This document shows positions 1-6,354 of a stretch of DNA of 17,230 bases, in pieces. The DNA lies in the NCBI GenBank assembly GCA_026398545.1, contig JAPLSR010000291.1, positions 1 through 17,230 on the forward strand. The letters run 5' to 3'. Source of the DNA: Candidatus Sumerlaeota bacterium (GTDB lineage Bacteria; Sumerlaeota; Sumerlaeia; MWCT01). Each line of letters opens with the position of its first letter. The first letter of the stretch is position 1. The translations under genes and the position numbers were made by a program. Below the pieces are notes generated by a model that saw only the letters and a program-made list of their open reading frames with translations, was not told where the DNA came from and did no database searches.

Positions 1-1320
1 GAAGCCGGAGACTTTTCCAACGGCGATTTTGATGGCCTCTTCCAGCACCTGCCAGCTCCCGAAAAAGATTCTCCCCAGCACGACCGAATTATCCGTCTGG
101 ACGAACTCCGACACAATCAGATCATCCACAGGTTCGCTGGACGCCACGAGGTCCAGGACAGGCCGGGCGTTTCTCTTGGCGGCGGTCGCGAGCAAACCTT
201 CTATCAATATATGCGCGGATTGAACGGTGTTCGAGATTCTCTGGGTTGCAAAACCGGGTTCATTGAAAGAGATAAGAAAATCGTGGCGGGTTTCCTGTTT
301 TGTCTTATTTTGCGTCAACTCCTTCGCAATACTTTCAAGAACATCGTCCGGGCAGTTGACGGGATCATGTTTGCCCATCGCCGCCACAAGGCGACGCAGT
401 TCGACTTTATATTTGTCTGCCATTTTCGCCACCTTGGGTAGATAGGAGGAATGAAACAGGGAATACCCGGCGGTGACGGACATCATGTCATACATCTGGA
501 TCTGTCCGATCAGGGGGGCCATATAAGCCTCGGCCACATCCATCACCCGGAAGAGGTCAACCGGCCCTACGTCGTATCCCAGATTCTGCAGGACGGCCAC
601 GAGAATTTCCGTGGGGGCGTTTCCGGCGGAGCGCCCCAGACCGAAAAGGGTGCCGTCCACGAACGTGGCCCCATGTTTGATCGCCTCCAGGCAGTTGGCG
701 ATGACGAGATATAGATTGTTGTGGCCGTGGAAACCAAGAGGAACGGTGGTGTTTTTGCGCGTCTCATCGAAATATCTTGCGATTTGTTCCGGCATCATGC
801 CGCCGGCTGAATCAACAATGTAGATCATCTGCGCCCCAGCCTCGGCAACGGCCTTTGCCCTCCGGCCGAATTCCTCCGGAGAAACGCCGTAGCTCTTCAT
901 GAAGTTCACGCAGGGCGTGATGCCGAGTTTCAGCGCCTCTTTGATATACGGGAATGTGGTCTCCGATTCGGGCGCGTTCTGCCCGATGCGGACGAGGTCC
1001 AGACCGGCATTGACCGCCCTTTTCATATCGTCGAAATTCGCGATTCCGGGAATGCAGAAAACGCCGAGTTTCGCCCGGTCTCCCACAACCGATTTGGCGA
1101 CGCGGACAGCCTCCTCATCCGGCCAGGGGGTCTGGCCTTTCCCCGCGCGTGCCGCTCCCAGCCCGACGCCATGCGCAACCTCGATGTACTTGAATCCGAC
1201 ATCGCAGAGCAATTTGGCAAGGAGCGCCGTATCCTGAAGGGTGAACTTGAAATCCACCGAATAACTTCCATCCCGGAGTGTGCACTCAAGAATTTCGATT
1301 TTTTTCTTTTCTCCCATCAT
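1..1320 (-). CDS. DmpG-like (HMGL/DRE-TIM) aldolase with C-terminal extension, 3' end cut by window edge
   Basis: The frame is open from the ATG at 1320 to base 1 (440 codons) with no stop, so the C-terminus lies outside the window. The first ~300 residues read as a DRE-TIM metallolyase: LRDGSY at residues 15-20 (metal-binding Asp17), GFHGHNN at 196-202 (His198 and His200 as metal ligands), then GLGRSAGNAPTE, the pattern of 4-hydroxy-2-oxovalerate aldolases such as DmpG. Such enzymes join or split pyruvate and an aldehyde with a divalent metal. DmpG is about 340 residues; this protein continues at least 100 further into a segment (from about residue 350) that I do not recognise, so it may be a two-domain protein. 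A second ATG at 1317 sits better (5 bases) from AAGG than the first (2 bases). It begins 34 bases after the upstream aminotransferase stop, so the two are probably co-transcribed. Family assignment is firm; the substrate is unknown. Confidence 0.85.
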   Translation of the reverse strand, partial: MMGEKKKIEILECTLRDGSYSVDFKFTLQDTALLAKLLCDVGFKYIEVAHGVGLGAARAGKGQTPWPDEEAVRVAKSVVGDRAKLGVFCIPGIANFDDMKRAVNAGLDLVRIGQNAPESETTFPYIKEALKLGITPCVNFMKSYGVSPEEFGRRAKAVAEAGAQMIYIVDSAGGMMPEQIARYFDETRKNTTVPLGFHGHNNLYLVIANCLEAIKHGATFVDGTLFGLGRSAGNAPTEILVAVLQNLGYDVGPVDLFRVMDVAEAYMAPLIGQIQMYDMMSVTAGYSLFHSSYLPKVAKMADKYKVELRRLVAAMGKHDPVNCPDDVLESIAKELTQNKTKQETRHDFLISFNEPGFATQRISNTVQSAHILIEGLLATAAKRNARPVLDLVASSEPVDDLIVSEFVQTDNSVVLGRIFFGSWQVLEEAIKIAVGKVSGF

Positions 1321-1354
1321 TTCCTTCCCGGAGATAAAATCAACAACTCCCGCG

Positions 1355-2524
1355 TCAAACAAACTTCCGGATATATTCCACCAGACGGGCCGCCGCCTCG
1401 GTTTGCGTTTCCAGGTTGCGGCCATACGAAATTCTCACACAACGATCATAACGATCACCGAAGACATCGCCCGGCACAATGGCGACCCTGATTTCACGCA
1501 GGCACTTCTCGCAAAACGTCCGCGCGTTCATGTCGGGGATGCGGATATCGGGAAAGATATAAAACGCCCCGCCCGGCGGAACAAGGGTCACATAATCGAG
1601 GCCATTGAAGGCATTCCGCCATACTTCGTAGCGCCTGCGGAATTCTTCTTTCATCTCGGCGAGATAATGGGGCAGCCTGTCATCATCCAGAAGTCCGACG
1701 GCGCCCTTCTGCGCGAAAGAGACTCCGCACACGGTCAGATATTGATGAATCCTGTTCATCGCATCTGATATCCGGGCGTCCGAAGCCGTCCAGCCGATCC
1801 GCCAGCCCGTCATGGCATAACTTTTGGAGAAACTGTTAACAATTATCAGACGGCTTTTGTCTTCAACCAAACTCGCAATAGGGATATGTTCGCCCTCGAA
1901 AACGAAATCCTGATAAACCTCATCGGCCAGGATCAGGATGTCTTTTTCAAGGGCAAGTCTGACGATTTCTTTGAGATTTTCCCTTTTCTGGACTGTGCCT
2001 GTGGGATTGTTGGGATTGCTCAGGACAATCATGCGGGTGCGGTCCGTAATGGCGGCGCGGAAATCTTCGGGAATATAAGCGAATCCATCCTCCGCGCGGC
2101 CATGAACATAAACGGGACGGCCTCCAGCCATTTCCACGATGGGGCTGTAATGGGGCCAGGAGGGCAGCGGCACGATCACTTCATCGCCCGGGCCGATCAT
2201 GGCGAGCATGGCCATGCAGACTGCCTCGCTCCCGCCGATGGTCAATATAATTTCGCTTTCAGGGTTGTAATCCCTGCCCGTTCTTCTTTTAATATCACGG
2301 GCGATGGCCTCTCTCAATTCCAGAAGTCCTCTGTTCGCGATATAATGAACAAATCCGCCTCTCAGGGCATCGACCGCGGCGTCCTCCACGCCGGGAGGCA
2401 ATTTCCAGTCGGGCCGCCCGATTTCAAGATGGAGCACTTTTTCGCCCTTTCTCTCCATCTCACCCGCGATATTGAATATGGCCCTGATGCCCGAGGCGGG
2501 CAATAAACGCCTGATGTCAGCCAT
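1355..2524 (-). CDS. PLP-dependent class I/II aminotransferase
   Basis: The 389-residue protein is a full-length fold-type I aminotransferase of the aspartate aminotransferase superfamily. Visible motifs are SNPNNPTG (substrate/PLP pocket), ADEVYQDFVF (PLP-binding Asp and Tyr), SFSKSYAMTGWRIGW with Lys234 as the Schiff-base lysine, and a C-terminal RISYGR containing the carboxylate-binding Arg. It would move an amino group between an amino acid and a 2-oxo acid in the cytoplasm. It is not of the DegT/DnrJ type that aminates sugars, so it is unlikely to finish the dTDP-sugar made upstream. The ATG at 2524 is preceded by AAAGGA at good spacing. A sigma-70-like promoter lies about 80 bases upstream, and the aldolase follows 34 bases after the stop. 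The pairing suggests it acts on the 2-oxo acid handled by that aldolase (inference). Exact substrate unknown. Confidence 0.92.
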   Translation of the reverse strand: MADIRRLLPASGIRAIFNIAGEMERKGEKVLHLEIGRPDWKLPPGVEDAAVDALRGGFVHYIANRGLLELREAIARDIKRRTGRDYNPESEIILTIGGSEAVCMAMLAMIGPGDEVIVPLPSWPHYSPIVEMAGGRPVYVHGRAEDGFAYIPEDFRAAITDRTRMIVLSNPNNPTGTVQKRENLKEIVRLALEKDILILADEVYQDFVFEGEHIPIASLVEDKSRLIIVNSFSKSYAMTGWRIGWTASDARISDAMNRIHQYLTVCGVSFAQKGAVGLLDDDRLPHYLAEMKEEFRRRYEVWRNAFNGLDYVTLVPPGGAFYIFPDIRIPDMNARTFCEKCLREIRVAIVPGDVFGDRYDRCVRISYGRNLETQTEAAARLVEYIRKFV

Positions 2525-2606
2525 AATGGCTGTCCTTTCACAACAGTCTCACCGGAACGGAAATTATCCGGCAACACACTGAATATTACAATAACTAAGC
2601 AGATTT

Positions 2607-2634
2607 ATTATCTGAAATGCTGGTCTCGGTTCAA
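2607..2634 (-). promoter_or_regulatory. Candidate sigma-70 promoter for the aminotransferase-aldolase unit
   Basis: Read on the minus strand, TTGAAC (2629-2634) and GATAAT (2607-2612) are separated by 16 bases, about 80 bases before the aminotransferase ATG. It lies downstream of the insertion-sequence scar, so the pair may be transcribed independently of the pse-rml operon. Identified by eye from consensus only. Confidence 0.5.
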
Positions 2635-2674
2635 GACAATTTTCCCCTTAAAGGGTTCATCTTATCCGGATGGC

Positions 2675-2818
2675 TCAGGGAAGGGATGCGGAAGGCTTTG
2701 TCGGCCTTTCCACCCTGAACAGAATCACAGGGGTGTCGTCTTCATACACCTTACGGACAAAGGGGAGATCTACAGGATTTTTGGTGAAAAACTTTTTCTC
2801 CTCAGGCAAACCTCGACA
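2675..2818 (-). pseudogene. Severed C-terminal tail of a protein, possibly a membrane glycosyltransferase
   Basis: On the minus strand an open frame of 47 codons ends in TGA at 2675 and is closed upstream by TAG at 2819. It has no credible start codon or ribosome site. The residues read as ordinary protein: a charged stretch EEKKFFTKN, then LPFVRKVYEDDTPVILFRVE before the end. A 'VRKVYED..V.L/IFRV' strand close to a C-terminus resembles the last lines of dolichyl-phosphate-mannose/ArnT-type or other multi-pass glycosyltransferases; I recall this only as a general look, not a match. It abuts and partly overlaps the transposase remnant, so the body of the gene was probably lost when the insertion sequence arrived or recombined. 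A chance frame is the main alternative. Confidence 0.4.
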
Positions 2819-3053
2819 CTAAAAACTTCAGATTCACCGCAATCGCTACCAGAAAAGTCTGAATCTTGCTCCTCGCTAAACCGATATAACGCATCCAAGA
2901 AAACCCATGCCACAATTTCAATTCCCCAATCTTGCGTTCTATCCGACTCCGGATTTTGCTGATTATCCTCTTCACTGCTTTGGCTTCGTCGCTGAGGGGA
3001 TGCCCCCGCGCCGCGCGTTTCATAATGCAATCTTCCGTGCCGTCTTCCTTCAT
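2802..3053 (-). pseudogene. C-terminal remnant of an IS5-family-type transposase
   Basis: This frame (83 codons, stop at 2802) contains ARGHPLSDEAKAVKRIISK, then RSRIERKIGELK, then WHGFSWMRYIGLARSKIQ, ending in a hydrophobic LVAIAVNLKFL. This is the C-terminal end of IS5-group DDE transposases, where the catalytic Glu falls in the 'R.R.E..FG..K' helix (here RSRIERKIGELK). Full transposases of this group are about 300-450 residues, so only the last quarter is left. The N-terminal part is absent: rmlA ends 53 bases upstream, and the frame above the ATG at 3053 soon meets a stop. No terminal inverted repeats or target-site duplication are visible. It is a dead fragment marking a past insertion and deletion between rmlA and the aminotransferase. 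Confidence 0.7.
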
Positions 3054-3105
3054 TTTTTTGTTTTATCCTTATCTCACGGGCAAACAAATCCACCATCGCA
3101 CCGGC

Positions 3106-3981
3106 TTAAATGGATTCATCTCTGAGCACTTGCAAGAGATATTCCCCATAACCGCTTTTCAGGAGCGGTTGTGCCAGTCTCTGAAGTTGTTCCGCATCTA
3201 TAAATCCCATGTGATAGGCGATCTCCTCGATGCAGGCGATTTTCAGTCCCTGCCGTTTTTCAATGGCTTGAATGAACATCCCCGCCTCTAAGAGAGAGTC
3301 ATGTGTGCCTGTATCAAGCCAGGCATACCCGCGACCCAGGGTCTCGACACGGAGTTCCCCGCGCTCTAAATAAGCCCTGTTCACATCCGTAATCTCCAGC
3401 TCTCCCCTAACGGAGGGTTTGAGGCTGGAGGCGATTTGAATCACATCATTGTCATAAAAATAAAGTCCGGGAACCGCATAATGGGATTTGGGCTTTTGAG
3501 GCTTTTCCTCAATGCTTACAGCGTGAAAGTCTTTATCAAACTCCACCACGCCATACTGGCCGGGGTCTTTGACCCAGTATGCGAAGATGATGCCGCCCTT
3601 TTTCAACTGCGCCGCCTTCTGCAGGGTTGCCTGGAAGCCCTGACCATAAAAGATATTGTCACCGAGGACGAGGGAGACCCTGTCATTCCCGATGAATTCC
3701 TTCCCGATAAGGAATGCCTGGGCAAGACCCTCCGGCTTCGGCTGCTCCTTGTATGAGATGTTTAATCCAAGTTGTATTCCATCGCCAAGCACTCGCTGGA
3801 AGATGGGGAGGTCTTGCGGTGTGGAGATAATAAGGATGTCACGTATGCCCGCCAGCATGAGAACGGAGAGGGGATAATAAATCATAGGCTTGTCATAGAC
3901 GGGCAAGAGCTGTTTTGTGACACCCAGGGTGATGGGATACAGCCTTGTGCCATAACCACCGGCAAGAATAATCCCCTTCAC
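3106..3981 (-). CDS. rmlA: Glucose-1-phosphate thymidylyltransferase RmlA (RfbA)
   Basis: RmlA joins glucose-1-phosphate to dTTP, giving dTDP-glucose and pyrophosphate, the entry step of dTDP-deoxysugar synthesis in the cytoplasm. The 291 residues match the usual length (~290). The N-terminal nucleotide-binding signature ILAGGYGTRLYPIT with KQLLPVYDKPMIYYPLS is intact, followed by STPQDLPIF, LGDNIFYG, EEKPQKPKSHYAVPGLYFYD and the TRGxAWLDTGTH-type motif (here GRGYAWLDTGTHDSLLEA). The start is GTG at 3981, chosen because AGGAG lies 7 bases upstream and the protein then begins at the conserved MKGIILAGG. It follows rmlB by 31 bases in the same orientation. Immediately downstream is the insertion-sequence scar, so genes that once followed rmlA (for example rmlC or rmlD) may have been lost or moved (inference). 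Confidence 0.97.
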   Translation of the reverse strand: MKGIILAGGYGTRLYPITLGVTKQLLPVYDKPMIYYPLSVLMLAGIRDILIISTPQDLPIFQRVLGDGIQLGLNISYKEQPKPEGLAQAFLIGKEFIGNDRVSLVLGDNIFYGQGFQATLQKAAQLKKGGIIFAYWVKDPGQYGVVEFDKDFHAVSIEEKPQKPKSHYAVPGLYFYDNDVIQIASSLKPSVRGELEITDVNRAYLERGELRVETLGRGYAWLDTGTHDSLLEAGMFIQAIEKRQGLKIACIEEIAYHMGFIDAEQLQRLAQPLLKSGYGEYLLQVLRDESI

Positions 3982-4012
3982 AATTCACTCCTTTCGTAAT
4001 TCGCTATTCGTA

Positions 4013-5119
4013 CTACCGCCTGTTTTCATAATTTATTTCAATCCAGCGGCGATATTCCCCGCTCTGCACGGACTCCACCCATTCGGGATTCGCAAGATAC
4101 CACTGAACTGTCTTTAACAGACCTGATTCAAGCGTTTCGGACGGCGCCCATGCAAGCTCCCTCTTTATCTTTGCGCAGTCCATGGCGTAACGGCGGTCGT
4201 GTCCGGGGCGGTCCTTGACAAAGGCGATGAGGGAGGCATGAGGTCTGCGCGGTGAATCAGGGAGTAAATCGTCCAGGATTGCGCAGATATCCCTCACAAT
4301 ATCGATATTTTTTCTCTCACAATCACCGCCGATGTTATAAATTTCCCCCGGGCGCCCCCTCTCAAGGACGCGGAGCAGGGCATCGCAATGGTCATCCACA
4401 AAGAGCCAGTCCCGGATGTTCTGCCCATCTCCATAGACCGGCATCTGCTCTCCCTTCAGCCCATTAAGAATTATAAGTGGTATCAGTTTTTCGGGAAACT
4501 GGCGCGGACCATAATTATTTGAGCAGTTGGTGACAATGGCAGGCAGACCGTATGTGTGATGATATGCCCTCACGAGGTGGTCGCTCGCCGCCTTGGACGC
4601 CGCATAAGGGCTGTTCGGGGCGTAGGGTGTGCTCTCTTTGAAGGGCGGGTCATCCTGTCCGAGGGAGCCATACACCTCATCGGTGGAGATATGCAGAAAG
4701 AGAAATGAGGCGCTCCCCGCTCCGTCGCTGAAGCTATGGCGCGTCTGCGACTTTCCGCCTGAGCGACCCCGCCAGTAATCGAGGGCCGCCTGGAGGAGCC
4801 GGAAGGTCCCAACCACATTGGTCTGGATAAAATCCTCCGGCGAGACAATGGAGCGGTCAACGTGGCTCTCCGCCGCAAAATTGATAACGGCATCAGGGGC
4901 ATATTTCTCAAACAGGTTCCGCACCAGCGCATCATCTGCAATATCCCCATGAATGAAGACGTGGTCAGGGTCGTTATGCAAACCGGCGAGATTCTGCAGG
5001 TTGCCCGCATAGGTGAGCTTGTCGAGGTTAATGATGCGCGCCACAGCCCTCTCGCGACATTTGAGGACAAAGTTTGAGCCGATAAATCCCGCCCCGCCAG
5101 ATACAAGGTATGTCTTCAT
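4013..5119 (-). CDS. rmlB: dTDP-glucose 4,6-dehydratase RmlB (RfbB)
   Basis: RmlB converts dTDP-glucose into dTDP-4-keto-6-deoxyglucose using bound NAD+. This extended short-chain dehydrogenase has the Rossmann glycine motif GGAGFIG at residues 8-14, the catalytic STDEVYG at 145-151 (Thr146, Asp147, Glu148), YAASK at 172-176 (Tyr172, Lys176), and the family strings NCSNNYGPRQFPEKLIPL and DRPGHDRRYAMD. It is 368 residues. Part of the excess over typical RmlB comes from an in-frame insertion at about residues 117-138, just before the STDEVYG strand, described as its own entry. The ATG at 5119 has only a weak ribosome site (GAGAG), but the N-terminus MKTYLVSGGAGFIG fits the family. The stop lies 31 bases before rmlA. 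Without rmlC or rmlD in the window the product could go to L-rhamnose or to an amino-sugar. Confidence 0.96.
   Translation of the reverse strand: MKTYLVSGGAGFIGSNFVLKCRERAVARIINLDKLTYAGNLQNLAGLHNDPDHVFIHGDIADDALVRNLFEKYAPDAVINFAAESHVDRSIVSPEDFIQTNVVGTFRLLQAALDYWRGRSGGKSQTRHSFSDGAGSASFLFLHISTDEVYGSLGQDDPPFKESTPYAPNSPYAASKAASDHLVRAYHHTYGLPAIVTNCSNNYGPRQFPEKLIPLIILNGLKGEQMPVYGDGQNIRDWLFVDDHCDALLRVLERGRPGEIYNIGGDCERKNIDIVRDICAILDDLLPDSPRRPHASLIAFVKDRPGHDRRYAMDCAKIKRELAWAPSETLESGLLKTVQWYLANPEWVESVQSGEYRRWIEINYENRR
4711..4771 (-). repeat. In-frame insertion with inverted-repeat arms inside rmlB
   Basis: Between the conserved Trp116 and the FLFLHISTDEVYG strand, RmlB carries about 22 residues rich in Gly, Ser, Arg and Lys (RSGGKSQTRHSFSDGAGSAS). 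In E. coli RmlB, as I recall it, this loop is about 11 residues shorter. On the minus strand the DNA has matched arms: CGCTC pairs with a later GAGCG, and GTCGC with GCGAC, around a central loop. This recalls palindromic elements that insert in frame into genes, such as the Rickettsia palindromic elements. A simple longer loop is the alternative. Confidence 0.35.
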
Positions 5120-5146
5120 CTCTCACAGCCCAGAACAACAATTAAA

Positions 5147-5181
5147 AATTGATAATTGACAATTGACAATTAACAATTAAC
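5147..5181. repeat. Five tandem AT-rich heptamers between pseI and rmlB
   Basis: Five exact 7-base units stand in a row: AATTGAT, AATTGAC, AATTGAC, AATTAAC, AATTAAC. They fill a third of the 110-base gap between the pseI stop and the rmlB start. The first 18 bases recur identically in the pseC-pseI gap at 6320-6337. The pattern resembles the short tandemly repeated heptanucleotides known from cyanobacteria and other genomes. Function unknown. Confidence 0.8.
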
Positions 5182-5229
5182 AAAAATGCCTTGCGTGTCC
5201 TCCGGATAAAATTTTTTTACATGAATACA

Positions 5230-6282
5230 TCACTTAATCAGATTCCAAGTAAGGGGTGTGCCTCCGGGGATATCGCATGCCGCCCGCCGCCCGATGACCT
5301 CCTTTAAATAACGGGGATGAAGCCCGTGAGCCGGACGGATGGAACGCACATTCTCCGCTGTCAATTCCTCTCCCGCCCTGATATCTCTCACTGCAAAAAG
5401 GGAACGGCGGAAGATGCGGCTGGCGCCCTCCTTCTCACTTATCTTATAGGACACCGCGCCCCTTGCCTTCTCCACTGTCCGGATTGCCTCTACCATCTCC
5501 CTCAATTCTTTCGGCTCAATGGAGAAGAAGGAATCCGGTCCCTTGTTGGCGCGGGAGAGGGTGAAATGTTTTTCTATCATGACGGCGCCCAGCGCAACGG
5601 CGGCAACAGGCACGGCAATGCCCAATGTGTGGTCAGAAAGCCCCGCAGGGACGTTAAAGGCATCCGCCAGATGGGAAATCGTGGCAAGGTTCATCTCCTC
5701 GGGCGGCGCCGGATATGCACTGTTGCACTTTAAAAGGATAATCGCTCTCGCACCCGCATCACGCGCCGCTGTAACCGCATCTTCTATCTCGCTCAATGTT
5801 GCCATGCCTGTGGACATGATGACAGGTTTCTTAGTTGCCGCCACCTTTTCAATCAGCGGGATATCCACCAGTTCAAAGGAGGCAATCTTGTAACAGGGGA
5901 CGTTCATCCGCTCAAGAAAATCGACGGCGGAGGCGTCAAAGGGGGAGGAAAAAAGCGTGATTCCAAGCCTGTCCGCCTCCTCCTTCAATTTTGGCTGCCA
6001 CTCCCAGGGCGTGTATGCCTCCTGATAAAGTTCATGCAGGGTGCGTCCAGCCCAGGGTCCATCCTTGATTTTGAAATAATCATTCTCACAGGGGATAGTC
6101 AGTGTATCCGCAGTGTATGTCTGGAGCTTGACGGCGTCGGCGCCCGACTCCTTCGCCGCACGGATAATCCCCATAGCGGCTTTAAAATCCTGATTGTGAT
6201 TTGCCGACATCTCAGCCACAATATAGGCGGGATAACCCTCCCCCACCCGGCGCCCGGCAATCTCAACATATCTCCCGCTCAT
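5230..6282 (-). CDS. pseI: Pseudaminic acid synthase PseI (NeuB family with SAF domain)
   Basis: PseI condenses phosphoenolpyruvate with 2,4-diacetamido-2,4,6-trideoxy-L-altrose to make pseudaminic acid, a nine-carbon acid sugar of flagella, capsules or lipopolysaccharide. The 350 residues comprise a NeuB TIM barrel (about 20-270) and a C-terminal SAF/antifreeze-like domain (about 293-350, from LFAVRDIRAGEELTAENV). VAEMSANHNQDF, DAVKLQTYTADTLT, SSPFDASAVDFLE, YKIASFE, STGMATLSEIE and SDHTLG are family motifs. The segment KIKDGPWAGRTLHELYQEAY followed by TPWEW is the type seen in PseI rather than sialic (NeuB) or legionaminic (LegI) synthases. ATG 6282 follows AGGTGGTG. It lies 72 bases after pseC, which together with pseB supports the PseI assignment. 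No missing catalytic motif was noticed. Confidence 0.94.
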   Translation of the reverse strand: MSGRYVEIAGRRVGEGYPAYIVAEMSANHNQDFKAAMGIIRAAKESGADAVKLQTYTADTLTIPCENDYFKIKDGPWAGRTLHELYQEAYTPWEWQPKLKEEADRLGITLFSSPFDASAVDFLERMNVPCYKIASFELVDIPLIEKVAATKKPVIMSTGMATLSEIEDAVTAARDAGARAIILLKCNSAYPAPPEEMNLATISHLADAFNVPAGLSDHTLGIAVPVAAVALGAVMIEKHFTLSRANKGPDSFFSIEPKELREMVEAIRTVEKARGAVSYKISEKEGASRIFRRSLFAVRDIRAGEELTAENVRSIRPAHGLHPRYLKEVIGRRAACDIPGGTPLTWNLIK

Positions 6283-6311
6283 ATATCACCACCTGAACAC
6301 AGTGAAATGAA

Positions 6312-6339
6312 AATTTGACAATTGATAATTGACAATTTT
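6312..6339. repeat. AT-rich heptamer repeat between pseC and pseI
   Basis: The gap holds AATTTGAC, AATTGAT, AATTGAC, AATTTTA in tandem. The 18 bases at 6320-6337 are identical to 5147-5164 in the next junction of the operon. The two copies therefore belong to one repeat family, not independent AT-rich spacers. Confidence 0.75.
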
Positions 6340-6354
6340 AATTATGAGAACACA

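Noticed and set aside
1280..2506. Two plus-strand frames (1280-1768 and 1886-2506) opposite the aminotransferase
   Set aside because: They mirror the conserved minus-strand coding sequence and show no protein-like motifs.
2932..3291. Plus-strand frame across the transposase remnant and the rmlA end
   Set aside because: The minus strand gives a recognisable IS5-type C-terminus and RmlA here; the plus-strand product has no family features.
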